Source: Micromonospora purpureochromogenes (lineage in GTDB: Bacteria; Actinomycetota; Actinomycetes; Mycobacteriales; Micromonosporaceae). From it: a DNA stretch of 64,000 nucleotides. A program made the translations under genes and the position numbers. This document shows, in pieces, positions 9,271-16,904 of the stretch. The notes beneath the pieces were generated by a model. That model searched no databases. It was given only the letters and a program-made list of their open reading frames with translations, and was not told the origin of the DNA. Location of the stretch: NCBI RefSeq assembly GCF_900091515.1, contig NZ_LT607410.1:3038001-3102000 (forward strand), in the 5' to 3' direction. Positions within the stretch are counted from its first letter, which is position 1, and every line of letters begins with the position of its first letter.

Positions 9271-10421
9271 CCGTCCCGCGGGTCATGACGGTGTTGATCG
9301 CCGCGCTGCTGCTGGCCTACGCCTTCGCCATGGCGCCAAAGACCACGGCCGAGGGCCGAAAGGAGGCGCCGTCCGACCGGGTTGCCGCGGCCGGACCAAG
9401 CGCGGTGGCGACGGCCGAACCAGGCTCGTCGCTCGGACCGGACCGGAAAATCTTCCCTCCGGCCGGTAAGACGTTCATCGGTGTCATGACTCAGGAGGGC
9501 CCGCACGACTTCACCGCGGTGGACATGTTCACGGCGGCCGCGAAGCGCCAGCCGCAGGTCATGCTCTTCGGCTCCGGATGGGCATCCGAGGCATTCGACC
9601 GGACGCCCTTCGACCGGATCAAAGACCGCGGCATGCTGCCAATGCTGGGCTGGGAACCGTGGGACTACCGATTGGGCGAAGCGGCCATCAAGAAGGGGCT
9701 CCCGACCCGCGAGGTCGACAGGTTACGGAACGAGCAGACCCAGTACCGGTTGTCCCACATAGCGCGCGGGGACTTCGACAGCTACCTGCGATCCTGGGCC
9801 GAAGGGATCAAGTCACTCGGCTACCCGGTGGCCATCCGGTTCGCCCATGAGATGAACGGCTACTGGTACCCGTGGTGCGAGCTGGTCAACGGCAACCGAC
9901 CGGGCGACTACGTCAAGGCGTGGCGCCACGTACATGATCTGTTCCGGGCTGCCGGGGCCACCAACGTCACGTGGGTGTGGAGCCCGAACAACATCTGGGA
10001 CGATTCGCTCCCCAAACTCTCCACGTTCTACCCGGGCGATGCCTACGTCGACTGGGTGGGCATTTCCGGCTACTACACCACTGTGTTCACCTCGGACTAC
10101 CGGCCCTTCGACGTGATCTTCGACAGGATCATCAAGGAGATCCGCGCCTTCAGCAGCAAACCGCTGGTCATCACCGAGACCGGTGCCTCCGACGCCTACG
10201 GGCGCAAGGCCGAGTGGATCACGCGGGCATTCCGGCTGCTGCCCCGCTACAAGGACATCATCGGCGTCATCTGGTTCGAAGTGAACAAGGAGAGGGAGGT
10301 GGACTGGCGCATCGTCAGCTCACCGGCCGTGACAAAAGCCTTCGCCAAGGGGGTCGCCGGCCCTCGTTACCAGGTCACCTGGTCGCCAGACATGCTCCTG
10401 CGCAGGAAACTCGAGGACTAG
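9258..10421 (+). CDS. Membrane-anchored GH26-family glycoside hydrolase (copy 1)
   Basis: A 387-residue protein. A single N-terminal hydrophobic segment (residues ~7-26, lacking a signal-peptidase site) anchors it outside the membrane, followed by a low-complexity linker to ~65 and a TIM-barrel catalytic domain. RFAHEMNG supplies the acid/base Glu198 and VITETGAS the nucleophile Glu307, the arrangement of GH26 (beta-mannanase/glucanase clan GH-A). WYPWC after the acid/base is also typical. Its start overlaps the stop of the CesA-like synthase, so translation is coupled. It probably trims, edits or releases the polymer made by that synthase. Specificity cannot be predicted; GH26 includes mannanases, mixed-linkage glucanases and xylanases. 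Confidence 0.87.
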   Translation: MAKLTVPRVMTVLIAALLLAYAFAMAPKTTAEGRKEAPSDRVAAAGPSAVATAEPGSSLGPDRKIFPPAGKTFIGVMTQEGPHDFTAVDMFTAAAKRQPQVMLFGSGWASEAFDRTPFDRIKDRGMLPMLGWEPWDYRLGEAAIKKGLPTREVDRLRNEQTQYRLSHIARGDFDSYLRSWAEGIKSLGYPVAIRFAHEMNGYWYPWCELVNGNRPGDYVKAWRHVHDLFRAAGATNVTWVWSPNNIWDDSLPKLSTFYPGDAYVDWVGISGYYTTVFTSDYRPFDVIFDRIIKEIRAFSSKPLVITETGASDAYGRKAEWITRAFRLLPRYKDIIGVIWFEVNKEREVDWRIVSSPAVTKAFAKGVAGPRYQVTWSPDMLLRRKLED

Positions 10422-10704
10422 ATGTTCCGTACCCGGCCTCGTCCCGGTCGATGTCGACACCCGCACCGGCAGGACGGGTGACCCGGTGCCGGGCCATTCA
10501 CTCACGTCACGCCCGGCCAGGACAGACTGACGAACCCGTACCGGGTCAGGAACTTCACCGCGGCGTCGGCGGAGCGCCCGGGGGCGAGGCTGCCGACCAG
10601 GACCTGCCGGCGGTTGACGACATGGCCGAGCCGGTCGCTCGCGCCGACAGCGAGGAACGCCACCCGCCGAGGTTGCGGGTGGCGGCTGAGGGGGTTCTGC
10701 AACG
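10422..10704. other. Spacer between the two GH26 genes, possible gene remnant
   Basis: On the minus strand at about 10502-10680 a frame reads like genuine protein (RRVAFLAVGASDRLGHVV ... FLTRYGFVSLSW), ending at a stop at 10502. Its upstream continuation runs antisense into the second GH26 gene and loses protein character. It may be the 3' remnant of a deleted gene. No function is recognised. Confidence 0.3.
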
Positions 10705-11841
10705 ATGAGGTTGACCGTTCCGCGGGTCCTGATGGTGCTGATCGGCGCGCTGCTACTGACCTACGCGTTCGCCATCGCACCGACCACCACGTCCGGGGGC
10801 CGGGAGGACGGCCGGGTTGCGAAGGCCGAGCCAGGTGCGGCGGCACCGAGCCCGCCCCCCCGACCGGCTGCGGAACTCTTCCCGCCGGCCGGCAAGGCGT
10901 TCATCGGTGTCATGACACATGAGGGCCCGCACGACTTCACCGCGGTGGACATGTTCACGGCGGCCGCGAAGCGCGAGCCGCAGGTGATGCTCTTCAGCTC
11001 AGGGTGGGCGTCCGACACATTCGACCGGACGCTTTTCGACCGGATCAGCAGCCGCGGCATGCTGCCGATGCTGGCGTGGGAACCGTGGGACTACCGCCTG
11101 GACCAGGCGGCCCGCAAGAAGGGCTTCAGCGCCCGCAAGATCGACAAGATCCGCTCCGACCAACCCCACTACCGGCTGTCCCGCATCGCCCGGGGGAGCT
11201 TCGACAAGTACCTGCTGTCCTGGGCCCAGGGCATCAAGTCACTCGACTATCCGGTGGCCATCCGGTTCGCCCACGAGATGAACGGCGACTGGTACCCGTG
11301 GTGCGAGACGGTCAACGGCAACCGGCCCGGCGACTTCGTGAAGGCCTGGCGGCACGTCCACGACGTGTTCGAGGCGGCCGGGGTCAAGAACGTCATCTGG
11401 ACGTGGAGCCCGAACGTCAGGTGGGACGACTCCACCCCGGAACTCTCCACGCTCTACCCGGGCGACGACTACGTCGACTGGATCGGACTCTCCGGTTACT
11501 ACGGCCCCGGGGCGCTCTCGACGTACCGGTCCTTCGACGCGATCTTCAACCCCACGATCAAGGAGATCCGCGCCTTCACCCACAAGCCGTTGGTCATCAC
11601 CGAGACCGGCGCCTCCGACGGTAACGGGCGCAAGGCCGAGTGGATCAAGCAGACCTTCCAGTTGCTGCCCCGCCACCGGGACATCATCGGCCTGATCTGG
11701 TTCGAGGCGAACAAGGAGGTGGACTGGCGGGTGGTCAGTTCTCCGGCCGCCGCCAAGGCCTTCGCCCAGGCGGTAGCCGCCCCCCGGTACGACTTCGGCT
11801 GGTCGCCGACCATGCTGCCGCGTACCCAGATCGAGGAGTAG
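10705..11841 (+). CDS. Membrane-anchored GH26-family glycoside hydrolase (copy 2)
   Basis: A 378-residue paralogue of the preceding GH26 protein, colinear over its full length including the N-terminal anchor (LTVPRVLMVLIGALLLTY). The acid/base Glu191 lies in RFAHEMNG and the nucleophile Glu300 in VITETGAS, so both copies should be active. The differences cluster in the linker (here Pro-rich) and in the loop after GLSGYY, which could alter subsites. The copies are separated by 283 bases and probably arose by tandem duplication. There is no obvious ribosome site; GGGGGTTCTGCAACG lies before the ATG. Confidence 0.86.
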   Translation: MRLTVPRVLMVLIGALLLTYAFAIAPTTTSGGREDGRVAKAEPGAAAPSPPPRPAAELFPPAGKAFIGVMTHEGPHDFTAVDMFTAAAKREPQVMLFSSGWASDTFDRTLFDRISSRGMLPMLAWEPWDYRLDQAARKKGFSARKIDKIRSDQPHYRLSRIARGSFDKYLLSWAQGIKSLDYPVAIRFAHEMNGDWYPWCETVNGNRPGDFVKAWRHVHDVFEAAGVKNVIWTWSPNVRWDDSTPELSTLYPGDDYVDWIGLSGYYGPGALSTYRSFDAIFNPTIKEIRAFTHKPLVITETGASDGNGRKAEWIKQTFQLLPRHRDIIGLIWFEANKEVDWRVVSSPAAAKAFAQAVAAPRYDFGWSPTMLPRTQIEE

Positions 11842-12008
11842 GCGGGCCCGGCGGCGGCCCGCGGACCGGGACGGTGCCCGCGTAACGGCACCTGGCGGCG
11901 GGCCAGAAGTTGATCGGCCCCCTACAATCCTGTGGCACCTGTCACACCCGGCTCCGGGTCGTCGCCGCGCCGGGCGCACCACTCGGCGCGTGGAGGGGAG
12001 CCTCGGGA

Positions 12009-12746
12009 GTGAGTCCACGTCACGGATCCGGTCCTGACGGCATGTGGCGGATCGGCCCGATCCGCCTGCTGGCGGTGGTGGGAGTCGGCTACCTGATCAT
12101 CGTGCTGACGCTGGCGGTGATGAACGTGGATCTGGGTCTCGGGGGGTCGCCGGCGGCGGATCGCCCCGGTCCGACCGGCCCGGCGAGCCACCTTGATCCG
12201 GCCTTCCCGACGCCGGACCCGGCGACGGCCACCTCGGCCGAGGGCGGCCGGGAGGTGCGCGTCGGATCGGTGGCGACCCGACCCGCCGCGCCGTCGACGG
12301 CACCCCCGACCACCCGACCGCCGGCCACCCGCCCGCCCGCCGCCCCGGCGGCACCGATGGTGGTGCGGTCCTACGAGGCCGAGTCGACGGAGAACGGCCT
12401 GGACAACATCAGGATCTACGACTGTCCCGGCTGCTCCGGCGGGAAGAAGGTGGGCAACATCGGGCGCGACATGGGAACGCTGCAGTTCAACGGCGTGACC
12501 GCCCGCACCGGCGGGTCGGCCACCGTGACCATCGCGTACGTCAACGGCGAGTCCCCCCGGGTGGGGCAGATCAGTGTGAACGGCGCGGCCCCGATCACGT
12601 TGACCTTCCCGGGGACGGGCGGGTGGAGCAGCGTCGGCACCATGGTCGTGACGGTGCCGCTCCGACCCGGGTCCAACACGCTGAAGATGTTCAACCCGGA
12701 CTCGCCGGCACCCGACTTCGACAAGATCACCGTCGCCGTCAGGTAG
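12009..12746 (+). CDS. Membrane-anchored CBM35-type carbohydrate-binding protein
   Basis: A 245-residue protein with one membrane span at residues ~18-40 (LLAVVGVGYLIIVLTLAV), a Thr/Pro-rich extracellular linker to about residue 118 and a C-terminal beta-sandwich. The sandwich has the CBM35/CBM6 landmarks: YEAEST at its start, a CPGCSGGKKVGNIG loop, a central AYVNGE strand, and DFDKITV at the end. The GTG at 12009 is chosen because GGAGGGGAG sits eight bases upstream; an in-frame ATG at 12042 is possible. There is no catalytic domain. It closes the polysaccharide locus and probably tethers the polymer made by the CesA-like enzyme to the cell surface. Confidence 0.82.
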   Translation: MSPRHGSGPDGMWRIGPIRLLAVVGVGYLIIVLTLAVMNVDLGLGGSPAADRPGPTGPASHLDPAFPTPDPATATSAEGGREVRVGSVATRPAAPSTAPPTTRPPATRPPAAPAAPMVVRSYEAESTENGLDNIRIYDCPGCSGGKKVGNIGRDMGTLQFNGVTARTGGSATVTIAYVNGESPRVGQISVNGAAPITLTFPGTGGWSSVGTMVVTVPLRPGSNTLKMFNPDSPAPDFDKITVAVR

Positions 12747-12766
12747 GGCACCGCTGGCCGATGTGG

Positions 12767-14053
12767 TCAGACGCCGGAGGGGTAGCTCTCGGGCTCGGCG
12801 AGGCTGGCGGGCCGAATGTGCAGCGGCCGGACGGCCTGGGACTGGTCGACCCAGCAGAGGGCGTCGTAGCGGTCGCCGAGCACGGTGGAGACGTAGTTGC
12901 CCCAGCTCTCCCGTTCCGGGTGGTAGACCACCCCGACCGCCCGATGGTCGAGTTCGTCGGTGAGCAGATCGGGACGGCCGTCCCGGGGAAAGACGAAGAG
13001 CGCCTCCGGCGGCGCGGCGGCGTGCAGCGCGTCCTCCAGCGAGTGCCGCCGGCCCGGCGGCATCGACATCACCCGCATCGGCGCCCCCCAGGCGTCGCCG
13101 GCCACCACGGTCCCCCGATGGGTGGCGAAGCCGACCAGGACGACCTGGTCGACGCCGTGGCGCTCGCGGGCGAGCTGGCCGATGTTGACCTCACCCGCCT
13201 CGACCATGTCGGTGGCCCGGGCGTCACCCACGTGGGTGTTGTGTGCCCAGACGACCGCCTTCGCGCCCGGTCCGTAGTGCGTGAGCAGCCGGTCGAGGGT
13301 GTCGTCCATGTGCCGGTCACGGACGTTCCACGACTCGCGGCCACCGCGCACCATCGCCCGGTAGTAGCGCTCGGCGCCGGCGACCACCTCGGCGTTCTGC
13401 CACGCCCCGAAGCGGCCCGCGCCGTCGGTGGCGGCCCGCTCGTGCAGCGCGGCGAGCAGGTCGACGACCTCGTTCTCGCAGCTGTTCGGCACCAGCCGGG
13501 TCGCCAGCGCGTACTGCTGGGGGTCCTCGTCGTACGGCTGGAAACAGCGGTAGGCGGCCAGCGCCGCCGGCACCTGTTCCGGGTCGTGCTCGCGCAGGTA
13601 GACGAGGATCTCGTGCAGCGACTCCCACAGCGAGTACACGTCCAGGCCGTGGAAGCCGACCCGTGCCGGCTCGTCCAACTGGGCGTTGTGGGTCCGCAGC
13701 CAGCGGGTGAAGTCGACGACCTCCTCGTTGGCCCACATCCAGGTCGGCCACCGCTCGAACGCCGCGAGGGCCGCGCGCGGATCCGCAGGCGCGTCGCTGC
13801 GGCACCGTACGCTGCGATCGACCCGGTCACAGTCGGGCCAGTCGCCCTCCACCGCGACGAACGAGAAGCCCTTCTCCTCGATGAGCCGGCGCGTGATCGC
13901 GGCCCGCCAGGTGTAGAACTCGTGGGTGCCGTGGGTCGCCTCGCCGAGCATCACCACCCGGGCGGCACCGACGCGGTCCATCAGCACGTCCAGGTCGCCC
14001 GCGTCGGTCAGCGGCGCCGCGAGCCCGGTCACCTCGTCGTCGTAGCGTCCCAT
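12767..14053 (-). CDS. Erythromycin-esterase family hydrolase
   Basis: A 428-residue protein of the EreA/succinoglycan-biosynthesis-type family. GEATHGTHEFYTWR near the N-terminus carries the conserved Glu-His pair, and VEGDWPDCDRVDR, VVWAHNTHVGD (second His/Asp region) and VGFATHRGTVV follow in the family order. The start at 14053 is supported by GGGAG upstream; longer in-frame starts add only low-complexity sequence. The chemistry in the family is hydrolysis of macrolactones, but many actinobacterial members have unknown substrates, so macrolide resistance should not be assumed. It is convergent with the CBM35 gene and only 20 bases from it. No other resistance gene is adjacent. Confidence 0.85.
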   Translation of the reverse strand: MGRYDDEVTGLAAPLTDAGDLDVLMDRVGAARVVMLGEATHGTHEFYTWRAAITRRLIEEKGFSFVAVEGDWPDCDRVDRSVRCRSDAPADPRAALAAFERWPTWMWANEEVVDFTRWLRTHNAQLDEPARVGFHGLDVYSLWESLHEILVYLREHDPEQVPAALAAYRCFQPYDEDPQQYALATRLVPNSCENEVVDLLAALHERAATDGAGRFGAWQNAEVVAGAERYYRAMVRGGRESWNVRDRHMDDTLDRLLTHYGPGAKAVVWAHNTHVGDARATDMVEAGEVNIGQLARERHGVDQVVLVGFATHRGTVVAGDAWGAPMRVMSMPPGRRHSLEDALHAAAPPEALFVFPRDGRPDLLTDELDHRAVGVVYHPERESWGNYVSTVLGDRYDALCWVDQSQAVRPLHIRPASLAEPESYPSGV

Positions 14054-14335
14054 CGCGCACTCCCGCCGCCTCGGATCCGGCCCGTTGCCACCCGGCAGGC
14101 GCTCGGGCTCACCGGCGGGCGCCCCCGCAGCTCCCGCGGGTGCCGCGTCGCCGTCACGGACACGTCGGCCCGTGCCTACCCGCACCGGCTGGGCGCATGC
14201 GTCCGGCTGCCGTCGATCGCCGGTGCCGTCGCCGTAGGCGAGGAGGTGCCGACCGCCCGAAGACGGGTGGGCGAGCCGGCCCGGCCCCCAAAAGGCCCGG
14301 AATCAGGAGGAATGGCCAGGGGTCCGGCAGGGCAC

Positions 14336-14824
14336 ATGGACGGGGTGAGCGAGGCACACAACGAAGCGGGCATGTGGGTCGTCGACGACCTGGATCAGCT
14401 CGTCACCCTGGTGCAGAAAGCCGCGGACGAGTCGCTGTACGTGCGGTGGTCCCGGGGACCGCAGGCGGACCTGACCGACGAACGGCAGGCCAGCCAGTCC
14501 AGCCGGGACGCGCTGACCGGGACGGAGCTGCCGGGCCTGTCCGCCAACCCGCTCGCCGTGGAGTCGTGGTGGGGCGACCGGCCCCTGCGGCTGTGGATCG
14601 CCCGCCGGCTGTACGACTACTGCCACCTGCGGGACCTGCGTGGGCCCGGCGTACGCCCGTGGGTGCTGTTGGGCGAGCAGATCGGCCGGGGACCCGACAA
14701 CGAACCCCTGGTGATCTGCCAGCGGCCGCTGGCCTGGGTCAGCGAGGCGGCCCTCAGCCAGGCCCACCGGGCCGTGGCGGAGCAGGCGTCGCAAGAGTGG
14801 GGTCCGCTGCACCGCGCGGACTGA
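14336..14824 (+). CDS. DUF6098-family protein
   Basis: A ~162-residue soluble protein. LYVRWSRGP, GTELPGLSANPLAVESWW, RPLRLWIARRLYDYCHLRDL and RPWVLLGEQIGRGPDNEPLV are landmarks I associate with the actinobacterial DUF6098 family, whose function is unknown. The start is uncertain: an ATG at 14312 is only one base from an AGGAGG, too close for efficient initiation, while the ATG at 14336 and the GTG at 14345 fit better. A hairpin follows the stop. The gene is divergent from the erythromycin-esterase homologue, with ~280 bases between them. Confidence 0.75.
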   Translation: MDGVSEAHNEAGMWVVDDLDQLVTLVQKAADESLYVRWSRGPQADLTDERQASQSSRDALTGTELPGLSANPLAVESWWGDRPLRLWIARRLYDYCHLRDLRGPGVRPWVLLGEQIGRGPDNEPLVICQRPLAWVSEAALSQAHRAVAEQASQEWGPLHRAD

Positions 14825-14835
14825 CCGGTGAACGT

Positions 14836-14864
14836 CCCGCCGGCACCCGCCGGCGGCCGGCGGG
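14836..14864. terminator. Hairpin between convergent genes
   Basis: A nine-base perfect stem (CCCGCCGGC at 14836-14844 with its complement at 14856-14864) lies between the DUF6098 gene and the radical-SAM gene, placed to stop transcription from both sides. Confidence 0.5.
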
Positions 14865-14865
14865 G

Positions 14866-15879
14866 TCAGAAGGCGCGCCGGTACAGCGAGCAGCCCCGGC
14901 ACACCTCGGGCGGCTCGCCGCCGAGGAGGCGGTGCCGGAACTCGCGGTAGCGCTCGCCGTACCAGATCTGTGGGAAGCTCTGCTCGGTCAACCGGCCCAG
15001 GGACATCCGGTCGTCGCCCATCACCATGCAGCACGGCTGCACCACGCCGGTGCTGGTGATGTAGGCCGCCTCCCAGGGCCAGGAACAGCCTCGGCCCGAG
15101 GGTGGGCCGGCGTCGACCGGGGCGCCGGGGCGCGGCAGGCGCAGCCGCACCCCGTGCTCGCGCGCCGCCTCGCCCGCCTCGTGGAAGGCGGTCGCGGCGC
15201 GGTCCGCGTCCGTCCCGGTCCACAGTGCCTGGTCCGCGGTGAACTGCCGGATGCCGTCGTACCCGCCGGCGGGATCGGCGTCAAAGAAGTTGTGCGAGAG
15301 GTTCTGCACGTGCAGCTCGTCCACGCCGATGCGGGCCAGCAGGCGCACCAGGTCCGGCAGCTCGGTGACGTTGTCCCGCATCGCCACGAACACCACCCGG
15401 ATCCACGGGGTGACACTGCCCGCGGCCCGTTTGGCGTGCACCAGCCCGGCGAGGTTCGCCACGACGCGGGCGAAGTCCGCCCCCTCGCGGACCGCCTCGT
15501 AGACGCCCGCGCCGGCCCCGTCGAGGGAGACGTGCAGCCAGTCGACCCGGCTGTCCACCAGCTCCTCGGCGCGGCCACGGGTGAGCAGGGTGGCGTTGGT
15601 GTTGAACCCGACGGTGATCCCGCGGGCGACCGCCGCCCGCACCATCTCCATCAGGTACGGCGACAGCAGCGGCTCGCCCAGTCCCTGCAGCGTCATCCGG
15701 CTCAGCGCGGGTACCTCGGCCAGCAGCCGGTGGAACAGGTCCGGCCGCATGGCCCCGGCGAGCTTGTTGACCGGGGGCCGGTACCGGACCAGACACATGA
15801 CGCACCGCAGGTTGCACGCCGAGGTGACCTCCAACTGGAGGTGCGGCGGCAACGGCGGATCGTCGATGTCGGTCGACAT
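14866..15879 (-). CDS. SPASM-domain radical SAM enzyme
   Basis: A 337-residue radical-SAM protein. TSACNLRCVMC gives the CxxxCxxC cluster (Cys22, Cys26, Cys29) that binds the SAM-cleaving 4Fe-4S centre. GLGEPLLSP resembles the GGEP SAM-binding motif with a Leu in place of the second Gly. The C-terminal part holds cysteines in GRGCSWPW, QPCCM and CRGCSLY, the pattern of an auxiliary-cluster SPASM domain. Such enzymes modify peptides or proteins or small molecules. A 56-residue acidic protein is encoded 87 bases upstream on the same strand and is a candidate partner. The ATG at 15879 starts directly before the substrate-fold strand (LQLEVT). Confidence 0.85.
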   Translation of the reverse strand: MSTDIDDPPLPPHLQLEVTSACNLRCVMCLVRYRPPVNKLAGAMRPDLFHRLLAEVPALSRMTLQGLGEPLLSPYLMEMVRAAVARGITVGFNTNATLLTRGRAEELVDSRVDWLHVSLDGAGAGVYEAVREGADFARVVANLAGLVHAKRAAGSVTPWIRVVFVAMRDNVTELPDLVRLLARIGVDELHVQNLSHNFFDADPAGGYDGIRQFTADQALWTGTDADRAATAFHEAGEAAREHGVRLRLPRPGAPVDAGPPSGRGCSWPWEAAYITSTGVVQPCCMVMGDDRMSLGRLTEQSFPQIWYGERYREFRHRLLGGEPPEVCRGCSLYRRAF

Positions 15880-15966
15880 GCCACCTGATGCCCGGACGCC
15901 ATCGGCTGAAACCGGCTGCGCGCCGGGTACCCGGTGTGCCGACGGCCCGGCGACGCCGGCAGCCGG

Positions 15967-16137
15967 TCACTGTTCGTCGTCGATGACCTCGGTCCGGTCG
16001 TCGCGCGTGACGGTCACCGGAGGGTGCTCGTCGGGCTGGGGCGCCTGCGCCAAGGTGTGGTGGGGATCCCCGTCGGGGGAGTAGAGCACCCGGTCGGTCT
16101 TGCCGGTCTTCTCCCGGTCTTCCTCCGGCTCCGTCAC
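15967..16137 (-). CDS. Small acidic hydrophilic protein (56 residues)
   Basis: A 56-residue protein from a GTG at 16137 with a strong AGGAGGG ribosome site seven bases upstream, which argues that it is real despite its size. It is very hydrophilic and acidic, beginning VTEPEEDREK, with a central LYSPDGDPHHTLAQAP and ending TEVIDDEQ. It has no Cys, no signal peptide and no membrane segment and is probably disordered. It precedes the SPASM radical-SAM gene on the same strand. Whether it is that enzyme's substrate or an unrelated small cytoplasmic protein cannot be decided from sequence. Confidence 0.7.
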   Translation of the reverse strand: MTEPEEDREKTGKTDRVLYSPDGDPHHTLAQAPQPDEHPPVTVTRDDRTEVIDDEQ

Positions 16138-16272
16138 GTCACCCTCCTGCTGCCGCTCGTGTCGCCCACGCTACGCGGCCGGCTCGCTGGTTGGTCCGGT
16201 TTCCGCCCGGTACGTGCCGGTCGGCGCTGCCGTGGGGGCCGGCGGGGGAGCGGTTTCGCCGGTGCGGCTCGC

Positions 16273-16701
16273 TCAGCCCGGCAGCCCGGCGGGACGGCGC
16301 TGCTCGCCGGCCAGCAGGGCGTACGAGGCGAGCGCGCCGGCGAGGACCGCGTCCACGGAGATGACGAAGCCCCGGTCCATCCCGTCCGGGGCGAGGGCCG
16401 TGCCGGTCACCAGGGCGGTGACGGCCACCAGCACCATCGCCACCCGCACGAGCTGGTGGGGGTCGGGTCCGCTCGGGTCGGCGTGCCGGGACGGACGCCC
16501 CGCCACCATCAGCAGGGCGCCGACGGCTCCGGCGGCCCCGATCATCAGCGAGGGCACGGCGAGCCCGTCCACCCCCTGGCGCAGCATGCTCCCCCCGGAC
16601 CAGGCCAGCAGCCCGAAGATCACCATCGCCAGGAGGTGCGGGAGGGCGCCCCGGCCCACCCGACGCGTCCGGTTCACCGCCGGGTCGTTTCCGTCTGCCA
16701 C
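16273..16701 (-). CDS. Four-span membrane protein of unknown function
   Basis: A 142-residue protein with four hydrophobic segments (LLAMVIFGLLAW, LMIGAAGAVGALLMVAG, VAMVLVAVTALVTG and ISVDAVLAGALASYALLAG). The GTG at 16701 is preferred because GGAGG lies seven bases upstream; an ATG 24 bases further out lacks one. Charged, Arg-rich ends suggest both termini are cytoplasmic. It heads a same-strand series followed by the 56-residue protein and the radical-SAM gene, but the 135-base gap makes co-transcription uncertain. Function not recognised. Confidence 0.7.
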   Translation of the reverse strand: MADGNDPAVNRTRRVGRGALPHLLAMVIFGLLAWSGGSMLRQGVDGLAVPSLMIGAAGAVGALLMVAGRPSRHADPSGPDPHQLVRVAMVLVAVTALVTGTALAPDGMDRGFVISVDAVLAGALASYALLAGEQRRPAGLPG

Positions 16702-16904
16702 GACAGTCCTCCGCTCGGCCAGCATGCCGTCGATGTCATCGTCGCACCACGGCGCCCGGATGGCAGCAGTCGATGAGCGCGGACCCCCCGACGGATCCGC
16801 CCGGTTCACGCCGCCGTGCGGCCGGCGAAGCGGGCGGACCGGGCGCGGTCGGGCCCCGGCGGTGGGCCGGGGTGACGGGTCACCCCGGCCCGGTGCCGGT
16901 CGGG

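Noticed and set aside
10502..10846. An intact 114-codon minus-strand gene between the GH26 copies
   Set aside because: Half of it is antisense to the second GH26 gene; at most a remnant of ~60 codons looks protein-like.
12767..14053. Macrolide-resistance gene
   Set aside because: The family motif is present but many members do not inactivate macrolides, and no other resistance or biosynthetic gene is adjacent.
12623..14824. A 733-codon plus-strand open frame covering the erythromycin-esterase gene
   Set aside because: Most of it is antisense to a strongly recognisable gene and has random composition; only its last ~160 codons (from about 14336) read as protein.
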